In this document: in pieces, positions 58,844 through 64,000 of the stretch | Layout: each line of letters begins with the position of its first letter | Position numbering within the stretch: position 1 is the stretch's first letter | DNA from: Ramlibacter tataouinensis TTB310 | GTDB taxonomy: Bacteria > Pseudomonadota > Gammaproteobacteria > Burkholderiales > Burkholderiaceae_C | Reading direction: 5' to 3' | Assembly: GCF_000215705.1 (NCBI RefSeq) | Contig: NC_015677.1 | Location: forward strand, 1,376,001-1,440,000 | DNA: 64,000 nt | Made by a program: the position numbers and the translations under genes | Notes under the pieces: generated by a model | What the model saw: the letters and a program-made list of their open reading frames with translations, nothing else | Told to the model about the DNA's origin: nothing | The model's database searches: none

Positions 58844-59806
58844 ATGGCGATGCAGGCACTTCCTCCTACGTTCATCGTCTGCGGCGAGGCGCTGTTTGAC
58901 GTTTTTTCGGGCGCCCCGACGGCCGTCGGCTTCGGCCTTGACGCGCGCATGGGCGGTTCGCCCTTCAATGTCGCCCTGGGCCTGGCGCGCCTGGGGCAAC
59001 CGGTCGCCTTCCTGGGCGCCCTGTCCAGTGACTTCCTGGGCCAACGGTTGCTTCGCGCGCTGCGGGACGAAGGGGTCGACGAGCGCTGCGTCGTTCGCGT
59101 CGACGCCCCCACGACACTGGGGCTCGTCGGGTTGGACGACTCCGGTGTGCCGTCCTACGCCTTCTACGGCCACGGTTCGGCGGACCGCCAGCTCACGCTG
59201 GCCACCCTCCCTGCCTTGCCTGACAGCGCCGGGGTGCTGCAATTGGGGTCGTATGCCATGGTGGTCGAGCCGGTCGCATCGGCGCTGCTGGGCCTGGTCG
59301 AGCGCGAGCACGGCCGGCGGCTGATCGCTTACGACGTGAACGTCCGCCTGAACGTCGAGCCGCGGGTGGACGCATGGCGGGCGGTCCTTGCCCGCATGCT
59401 GCCGCGCACCGACCTGCTCAAGCTCAGCGAGGAGGACCTGGTTTTGCTGCATCCCGGCGGAAACGAGGCCACGCTGGCCGAAGGCTGGCGCCGGGAGGGT
59501 GTCGCCTGGGTGGTGGTCACGCGCGGGGCCCGCGGAGCAGTGGCTTACACGCCGGCGGGTGTGGTCGAGGTTCCGGGATCGCCCGTCCAGGTGGTGGATA
59601 CGGTGGGCGCCGGCGACACCTTCCAGGCTGCCTTGCTGGCCTATCTGGCTGAAACCGGAGCACTGTCAGCGCCTGCGCTGCACGATGCGACCCGTGAGCA
59701 CGTACTGGCGGCACTCGACTTTTCTGCCAAGGCAGCTGCGATCACCTGTACGCGTCGCGGTGCCGACCTGCCCCGGCGAGCCGATCTGCGTTCCACCTGC
59801 TGCTAG
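58844..59806 (+). CDS. PfkB family sugar kinase (fructokinase-like)
   Basis: A 320-aa ribokinase-fold kinase. N-terminal signature GGSPFNVALGLARLGQPVAFLG and C-terminal signature DTVGAGDTFQAALLAYL with the catalytic Asp are intact; IVCGEALFD at the start is typical of fructokinases. Fructose or a related hexose is a likely substrate, but the family is broad. No transporter or other sugar gene is nearby. It is bracketed by the tmRNA 3' end and its partial copy and looks like the sole surviving cargo of an integrated element. ATG 58844 has GAGG about 10 bp upstream; ATG 58850 is possible. Confidence 0.87.
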   Translation: MAMQALPPTFIVCGEALFDVFSGAPTAVGFGLDARMGGSPFNVALGLARLGQPVAFLGALSSDFLGQRLLRALRDEGVDERCVVRVDAPTTLGLVGLDDSGVPSYAFYGHGSADRQLTLATLPALPDSAGVLQLGSYAMVVEPVASALLGLVEREHGRRLIAYDVNVRLNVEPRVDAWRAVLARMLPRTDLLKLSEEDLVLLHPGGNEATLAEGWRREGVAWVVVTRGARGAVAYTPAGVVEVPGSPVQVVDTVGAGDTFQAALLAYLAETGALSAPALHDATREHVLAALDFSAKAAAITCTRRGADLPRRADLRSTCC

Positions 59807-59873
59807 TTGGTCTTGCAATTGAGGTCCAAGTAGCATTCTGTTCCCGGCGCCGGCGCGGTGGTCGGCGGCAACA

Positions 59874-59945
59874 CTGGGCAAGGGGCGCAAGAGATCTGCG
59901 CGGAGAAGGCTTGCGGACGCGGGTTCAATTCCCGCCAGCCCACCA
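59874..59945 (+). repeat. Partial tmRNA 3'-end copy (att-like scar)
   Basis: An 18-bp identity to ssrA (59874-59891 = 58550-58567) joins directly to a 48-bp identity (59892-59939 = 58711-58758), then CCACCA with one base missing relative to ssrA. In ssrA these two blocks are 143 nt apart, so the copy has an internal deletion. It cannot make tmRNA. Confidence 0.85.
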
Positions 59946-59956
59946 ATACAAGGTAC

Positions 59957-59995
59957 AAGGCCGTCCGGTGATATCCACCGGACGGCCTTTTTTTT
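59957..59995 (+). terminator. Terminator after the partial tmRNA copy
   Basis: GGCCGTCCGGTG-ATAT-CCACCGGACGGCC followed by eight or nine T. It is stronger than the terminator after intact ssrA and may be the original ssrA terminator displaced by the insertion. Confidence 0.9.
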
Positions 59996-60024
59996 AGCAA
60001 GTCACCAACACACGCGGCTGGCAG

Positions 60025-60240
60025 TTACCAAAGCGCCGAGTCCCGCATGCTTTCGAGCTCTTGGCGTTCCCGACGCAGCTGGCGTCCCCGAAGCCAGGCA
60101 AGCAGCACCGGGCAAGCTACCACGATTGCCGCCCCTTCCCATACTTTCAGATGACGACCAAGGGTGACGAAGGCAGCCAGCCAGAGCAAGGCAGGCAGCA
60201 CCAGCACGGCGATGAGAAATCGAGCTCGAGAAAGCAGCAT
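60025..60240 (-). CDS. Small two-helix membrane protein
   Basis: A 71-aa protein with two hydrophobic helices (about 8-27 and 34-50) and a basic, then acidic tail (RGRQLRRERQELESMRDSALW). No family is recognised. It starts just right of the ssrA-linked element and stands alone on its strand between terminator-like hairpins. Coding probability is moderate. Confidence 0.5.
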   Translation of the reverse strand: MLLSRARFLIAVLVLPALLWLAAFVTLGRHLKVWEGAAIVVACPVLLAWLRGRQLRRERQELESMRDSALW

Positions 60241-60256
60241 GGTTGAGCTATTGAAT

Positions 60257-60284
60257 GCCTGCGATTTTCGCCGAAATCGCAGGC
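60257..60284. repeat. Inverted repeat, 11-bp stem
   Basis: GCCTGCGATTT-TCGCCG-AAATCGCAGGC, perfect arms, in the gap between the small membrane gene and fccB. There is no U-run; a weak terminator or protein site. Confidence 0.5.
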
Positions 60285-60300
60285 CGTCATTGCCATTCAG

Positions 60301-60346
60301 CGGACGGCGTTGTTCAGGCGCAAATGTGCCTGAACGGCGCCGCCCG
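60301..60346. repeat. Long inverted repeat, 19-bp imperfect stem
   Basis: Inner stem GTTCAGGC / GCCTGAAC with an 8-nt loop extends outward through G-U pairs to CGGACGGCG / CGCCGCCCG, giving about 19 bp with one mismatch. It lies 24 bp downstream of the fccB stop, so it may end that transcript or protect its 3' end. Confidence 0.55.
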
Positions 60347-60369
60347 GTCCAGCTTCCTCCTGCGGATTT

Positions 60370-61644
60370 TCAGGCCAGCGAATCGGCCCAGATGTTCCGG
60401 GCCCAGTTCCAGGCGTAGACGCCCTCCAGCTCACTGGGCGCCGTGCTCAGGCCACCCGAGCCCGCCACGGTCTTGAACGTCTTCTCGGCCGCGACGTACT
60501 CGTGGACGCTCGCGACGTGCACCACGTTGCGGTCATCCACGAAGCTGTAGCAGGTGTTGTTGAGCATGGGGGCAGGGTTCAGTTCCCAGCCCGAAAGCCG
60601 GGCCACGAGGGCCGCGGCGGCCACCTTGGCGTGGCTGTTGGCCATATGGCCGCTCTTGGGCATGGCCGGGGCGATCTGGATCGAATCGCCCAAGACGTGC
60701 ACGTCCTTCGCAGCCGTCGATTCGAAAGTGAGGTAGTCCACGCCGCACCATCGGCTGTTGGCCTGGTTGTTCAGCCCGGCCTGGACGGCGACCAGGCCGG
60801 CGCGCATGGACGGCAGCACGTTCAGCACGTCGGCCTTCTCGTCGTCCTGCACCTCGAACCTCACCACCCCCTTGCGCCCGTCCACGGCCGTTGCCTTGTG
60901 CTGTGGCCGGTACTCCACGATGTCCTTGTACTGCTCGGCCCAAACCTTCCTGAAAAGCGCCGCCTTGGAGGTGACGTCGGCGTTCGCGTCCAGCACCAGC
61001 ACCTTGCTGCGCGGCTTGGCATTCTTGAAATACCAGGCTACCTGGCAGGCCCGTTCGTACGGCCCCGGCGGGCAGCGGTAGGGCGCCTCGGGAATGGTGA
61101 TGGCGAAGACGCCGCCGTCGGGCATGGCTTGCAGCTGCCGCCGAAGGGCGACCGTTTCGGGCCCGGCCTTCCACGCATGCAGCACGGTGCCGCCCGCGTG
61201 CGCGGCCTGCAGCCCCTCGACGGTGTCGAACATCAGGTCGACGCCGGGCGACATGACCAGTTTGTCATAGCCTATCGTCGCGCCGCCGGCGAGGGTGACG
61301 GTCTTGCGCGAGGTGTCGACGGCACGCGCGCTGTCCCTGACCACTGTGACTCCATGGTGACGGGCCAGGCCGGTGTAGGGCAGGGTGATCTCGCCCAGCT
61401 GCCGGCTCCCGCCGACCACCAGGTTGGAGATGGGGCAGGAGACGAATGCCTCGTTGGGTTCGATCAGCACCACGTCGATCTTGTGGTCGGACAGCAGGCG
61501 CACGTACTTGGCAGCCGTCGTGCCTCCATAGCCGCCGCCAACGACCACCACCCGGGCCCTGGACGGGATGGAGCTGGTGGCGCAGGCGCCCAGGCCGAGC
61601 AGGGAAAGACCGGCGGCGGAGTGCAGGAAGGATCGGCGTTGCAT
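60370..61644 (-). CDS. fccB: Flavocytochrome c sulfide dehydrogenase flavoprotein subunit
   Basis: A 424-aa periplasmic FAD protein (FccB/SoxF) that oxidises sulfide and passes electrons to its cytochrome c partner. A Tat-type signal (MQRRSFLHSAAGLSLLGLGAC) is followed by the FAD motif VVVVGGGYGGTTAAKYVRLL. Two cysteines sit where the redox-active disulfide of FccB is known: APYRCPPGPYERA and NNTCYSFVDD. The C-terminal FCSD flavin-binding region has VYAWNWARNIWADSLA. Paired with the cytochrome gene 9 bp upstream and divergent from the ArsR operon. Confidence 0.92.
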   Translation of the reverse strand: MQRRSFLHSAAGLSLLGLGACATSSIPSRARVVVVGGGYGGTTAAKYVRLLSDHKIDVVLIEPNEAFVSCPISNLVVGGSRQLGEITLPYTGLARHHGVTVVRDSARAVDTSRKTVTLAGGATIGYDKLVMSPGVDLMFDTVEGLQAAHAGGTVLHAWKAGPETVALRRQLQAMPDGGVFAITIPEAPYRCPPGPYERACQVAWYFKNAKPRSKVLVLDANADVTSKAALFRKVWAEQYKDIVEYRPQHKATAVDGRKGVVRFEVQDDEKADVLNVLPSMRAGLVAVQAGLNNQANSRWCGVDYLTFESTAAKDVHVLGDSIQIAPAMPKSGHMANSHAKVAAAALVARLSGWELNPAPMLNNTCYSFVDDRNVVHVASVHEYVAAEKTFKTVAGSGGLSTAPSELEGVYAWNWARNIWADSLA

Positions 61645-61653
61645 CGTGGCCTC

Positions 61654-61965
61654 CTATCGCTTCTGGGCGGCGAAGTAGCCGGCGAGCTGTTCGATCTGCG
61701 CGTCGCTGTAGCCTTTGGCCAGCTGGTGCATGATGGTCGCAGGCTGTGTGCCGGCCTTGAAAGCCTTCAGCTGCGCCACCATCCTGTCTCGCGGCATGCC
61801 CGCCAGCGAAGGAAGGGGCGATCCTTCGGCGGCCCGGCCATGGGTGCCGTGGCAGCTGGCGCAGGTCGCCGCCAGGCCTTGCAGGTGGAAGGCCTGGGCC
61901 TGCTGGGCGCAGGCCAGTGCGGGCAGGCCCGCCATCAGGGCTGCGGCAATCAGTTGGTGCAGCAT
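61654..61965 (-). CDS. fccA: Cytochrome c subunit of flavocytochrome c
   Basis: A 103-aa periplasmic monohaem cytochrome with a signal peptide ending ALACA and the haem motif CASCH at residues 35-39; methionine in PATIMHQLAKGYSDAQIEQLAGYFA is the likely sixth ligand. It resembles class I c4/c553 cytochromes. Next to fccB it acts as electron acceptor of the sulfide dehydrogenase (FccA/SoxE role). The classic FccA is often dihaem; this one has a single haem. Confidence 0.88.
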   Translation of the reverse strand: MLHQLIAAALMAGLPALACAQQAQAFHLQGLAATCASCHGTHGRAAEGSPLPSLAGMPRDRMVAQLKAFKAGTQPATIMHQLAKGYSDAQIEQLAGYFAAQKR

Positions 61966-62093
61966 GTCGGTTGTTCCTCCGGTCGTGCGGCCGGCTTGGC
62001 CGCCTTTGTTGTTCTAGCGAAGCAGCCGGACCTGCAACCACCGGGTAAACCCCGGGGCTTTGACGGGCTGCGGGCTGAAAACATCGCTACTCA

Positions 62094-62113
62094 ATGAAAT
62101 AATGATATTGCAT
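62094..62113. promoter_or_regulatory. Candidate ArsR operator between fccA and arsR
   Basis: ATGAAATAATGATATTGCAT, an AT-rich imperfect palindrome in an otherwise GC-rich divergent promoter region, 58 bp before the regulator start. ArsR/BigR-type repressors bind such sites. Confidence 0.5.
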
Positions 62114-62170
62114 GGACGTTGCTCCCTTCTCCTGGGCTGCGCGACACGAGTCCATCTTGCTGGGAGCCCC

Positions 62171-62500
62171 ATGGCAAAACGTGCATCCGCCGCTAGCGCT
62201 ACCGAATCGGACGAGGTCTTCGAGTTGGCCGCGGAGGTGTTCCGCGTGATGGCGGCGCCCATGCGCCTGAAGATCATCAGCAGCCTGTGCCAGGGCGAGA
62301 AGAACGTGAGCCAGCTGCTGGAGGAGATCGACACCACCCAGCCCAACATGTCCCAGCACCTCAACACGCTCTACCAGGCGGGCGTGTTGGGCCGGCGGCG
62401 CGAGGGCGTGCAGATCTACTACCGCATCATTAACGACAGGGTGGTGACGCTGTGCCGGGCGGTATGCACCCAGATCGCGATCGAGGCGGACTCGAGGTGA
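62171..62500 (+). CDS. ArsR family regulator, probably sulfur-responsive
   Basis: A 109-aa winged-helix repressor: MAAPMRLKIISSLCQGEKNVSQLLEEIDTTQPNMSQHLNTLYQAGVLGRRREGVQIYYRI. Cysteines at 40 (helix 2), 95 and 99 (C-terminal helix). Cys40 and a C-terminal Cys match the persulfide-sensing pair of SqrR/BigR-type regulators; the metal-binding CxC of arsenic sensors is absent. Hence sulfide or persulfide is the probable signal, supported by the divergent fccAB. Its TGA overlaps the GTG start of the hydrolase. Confidence 0.85.
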   Translation: MAKRASAASATESDEVFELAAEVFRVMAAPMRLKIISSLCQGEKNVSQLLEEIDTTQPNMSQHLNTLYQAGVLGRRREGVQIYYRIINDRVVTLCRAVCTQIAIEADSR

Positions 62501-63462
62501 GCCCTGCCAGGCGCCTGGCCCTGGGTGCGGGCGCGGCGCTCGGGTTGGCGGCTGTGGTGCCGGCCCATGTCATGGCGCAAACGCAGGCCACGGCCGCAGT
62601 CGCGGCCGTGCAGGTGTCTCCTTCCGCCTGGTACGTCCAGGGGTTATCGGCGCTGGGCACGGCCGCCAACCGCAACTTCATCTCCAACGCCGGCTTCATC
62701 GCCACGCCCGAAGGTGTCGTGGTGATCGATGCCCTGGGTTCCCCTCGGCTGGCCCGGGAGCTGATGGCGGAGATCTGGCGGGTCAGCCGGCGCAAGGTGA
62801 CGCATGTGATCGTGACCCACTACCACGCCGACCACATCTACGGCTTGCAGGAGTTCCAGGCGGCGGGCGCGCGCATCCTGGCCGGTCCTGGTGCGCTGGA
62901 GTACCTCCACTCCGACGCCGCCGCCTCGCGCCTGGCCGCCTCGCGGGTCGAACTGGCCCCCTGGGTCGACGAGCAGACCCGGCTGGTGCATGCCGACGAG
63001 TGGATCGGCAGCCGGCGCGAACTGGTGCTGGGCGGCGTGCGTCTTTCGCTGATCCCGGTGGGGCCGGCGCACACGCCGGAAGACCTGGTCGTGTTCCTGC
63101 CCTCGGAGAAAGTGCTGTTCGCTGGCGATCTCGTCTTTCGCGGCCGCCTCCCCTTCGTTGGCCAGGCCAATAGCGGGCGGTGGATCAGGGCGCTGGACAC
63201 CCTTCTGGCGTTGGACGCCCATGTGATCGTGCCCGGGCATGGGCCGCTGTCCACCTCGGCGCGACAGGACGTGCAACTCATGCGCGACTACCTGGGCCAC
63301 CTACGCGAAACCATGGGCCGAGCGGCGCGCGAGATGGAGCCGTTCGACCAGGCCTATGCCCGCACCGACTGGTCGCGTTTCGAGCAGCTGCCGCTGTTCC
63401 GCGTGGCTAACCGGATGAACGCCTACAACACCTACCTCCTGATGGAGCGGGAGGAGCGTTGA
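62497..63462 (+). CDS. SoxH-like metallo-beta-lactamase-fold hydrolase
   Basis: A 321-aa exported hydrolase. A twin-arginine-like signal (SPARRLALGAGAALGLAAVVPAHVMA) precedes an MBL fold with metal motif THYHADHIYG, then HTPEDLVVF, FAGDLVF and VPGHG, the five conserved positions of the binuclear metal site. It resembles SoxH and the quinoprotein-relay hydrolases; the substrate is unknown. The start is GTG 62497, overlapping arsR. Linked to sulfide oxidation by position only. Confidence 0.85.
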   Translation: MSPARRLALGAGAALGLAAVVPAHVMAQTQATAAVAAVQVSPSAWYVQGLSALGTAANRNFISNAGFIATPEGVVVIDALGSPRLARELMAEIWRVSRRKVTHVIVTHYHADHIYGLQEFQAAGARILAGPGALEYLHSDAAASRLAASRVELAPWVDEQTRLVHADEWIGSRRELVLGGVRLSLIPVGPAHTPEDLVVFLPSEKVLFAGDLVFRGRLPFVGQANSGRWIRALDTLLALDAHVIVPGHGPLSTSARQDVQLMRDYLGHLRETMGRAAREMEPFDQAYARTDWSRFEQLPLFRVANRMNAYNTYLLMEREER

Positions 63463-63926
63463 GGCGCCGCCTGTTCGCGGGCTTGGTGTCGCTGTGCCTG
63501 ACGACCTTGGCAGGGGCTGCCCAACGGGAGCGCAAGCCGCTGCTGCCGGCCCCGCGCTCGCTCGGGGACGAGCTTGCCGCCGCCCTGGCGACCGGGCAGC
63601 CGCTGCTGGTGCTGGTCAGTCTCGAGGGCTGTCCCTGGTGCAAGCTGGTGCGCGAGAGTTACCTGGCGCCCCTGCGGCACGGCCACGCCTTGCCCGTGGT
63701 GCAGGTGGACATGGGCAGCCGCCAGGCGCTGCAGGACTTCGCCGGTGCCTGGCGCACCCATGAGGAGATGGTGCGCGCATGGCGCGTGGACACCGCGCCG
63801 ACGCTGTTGTTTTTCGGCCGCGGCGCCAGGGAGGTGGCGCCCAGGCTGGTGGGGGCTGCCGCCGACTTCTACGGCGCCTACCTCGAAGAGCGCCTGCACC
63901 GGGCGCGCGGCGCGGTCCGGCCCTGA
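63459..63926 (+). CDS. Thioredoxin-like exported protein, SoxW-like
   Basis: A 155-aa protein with an N-terminal signal (MRRRLFAGLVSLCLTTLAGA) and a thioredoxin fold with active site LEGCPWCKLVRESYL (CPWC) and the cis-proline strand VDTAPTLLFFGRG. Probably a periplasmic thiol-disulfide reductant such as SoxW. The TTG start at 63459 overlaps the TGA of the hydrolase gene (TTGA). Last gene in the window; 74 bp of non-coding sequence follow. Confidence 0.82.
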   Translation: MRRRLFAGLVSLCLTTLAGAAQRERKPLLPAPRSLGDELAAALATGQPLLVLVSLEGCPWCKLVRESYLAPLRHGHALPVVQVDMGSRQALQDFAGAWRTHEEMVRAWRVDTAPTLLFFGRGAREVAPRLVGAAADFYGAYLEERLHRARGAVRP

Positions 63927-64000
63927 GGTTCGGGCGCGCCGTCGCGGATATTCAGGGTTTGCCCCGATCAAAGGGGATGGTGCTGGCTGCGATTGATCGA

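Larger units (their letters stand above)
58766..59945 (+). mobile_element. Remnant of an ssrA-integrated element (sugar kinase between ssrA repeats)
   Basis: About 1.18 kb between the intact tmRNA 3' end and a second partial copy of it. It contains one terminator and a PfkB kinase gene. tmRNA 3' ends are a favourite integration site of tyrosine-recombinase islands and phages, which leave just this repeat pattern. No integrase remains here, so this would be a deletion remnant; a simple duplication is the alternative. Confidence 0.5.

Overview
The window is high-GC DNA from a betaproteobacterium of the order Burkholderiales, most like the family Comamonadaceae (Ramlibacter, Variovorax or Hydrogenophaga type). 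The evidence is the tmRNA tag ANDERFALAA, the block gyrA-pheA-tyrA-aroA/cmk-rpsA-ihfB-lapA-lapB-rfaE-hldD, the chain ompA-ubiG-gph-ssrA, and a C/G-rich palindromic repeat of a kind I recall from that family. The genus is inference. The window cuts a gene only at its left end.

Left part (1-15.5 kb). The end of a tungstate ABC importer (tupC-tupA) is followed by two lipoprotein genes, one built of putative-Ig repeats, and a GNAT acetyltransferase gene with a one-base frameshift. From 4371 to 6403 lies the most unusual region: small minus-strand genes separated by about 80-90 bp imperfect palindromes with RYYYAAC and GTTRRRY ends. These read as integron attC sites with no integrase in the window, i.e. 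a CALIN-type cassette array. Next come molybdate import (modABC) with a ModE-like operator and divergent modE, then two hybrid sensor kinases in tandem.

Middle part (15.5-43.7 kb). A GAF-Fis regulator diverges from a CoxSLM-type molybdenum hydroxylase operon with its maturation genes (MoxR ATPase, VWA protein, CoxG, XdhC). A TonB-dependent receptor is embedded in this operon, and the moxR gene carries an in-frame REP-like insertion. Tungstate and molybdate import plus ModE fit the cofactor demand of this enzyme. Then follow two secreted or lipoprotein hypotheticals, a cyclic-nucleotide-domain flavoprotein, a TRAP solute-binding protein, a TetR-regulated RND efflux operon whose pump gene is frameshifted, a CAP-domain protein, TRAP permease genes, an ATP-dependent 5-oxoprolinase, a DinB protein and a ComEA-like protein.

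Right part (43.7-64 kb). A conserved minus-strand housekeeping block (LPS heptose synthesis, LapAB, IHF beta, ribosomal S1, aromatic amino acid synthesis, GyrA) is followed by plus-strand ompA, ubiG, gph and ssrA. Immediately after ssrA a sugar kinase gene is bracketed by a second, internally deleted copy of the tmRNA 3' end, a scar typical of site-specific integration into ssrA. The window ends with a sulfide-oxidation locus: flavocytochrome c (fccAB) divergent from an ArsR regulator, a SoxH-like metallo-hydrolase and a thioredoxin-like protein. No rRNA, tRNA, CRISPR array or transposase was seen.
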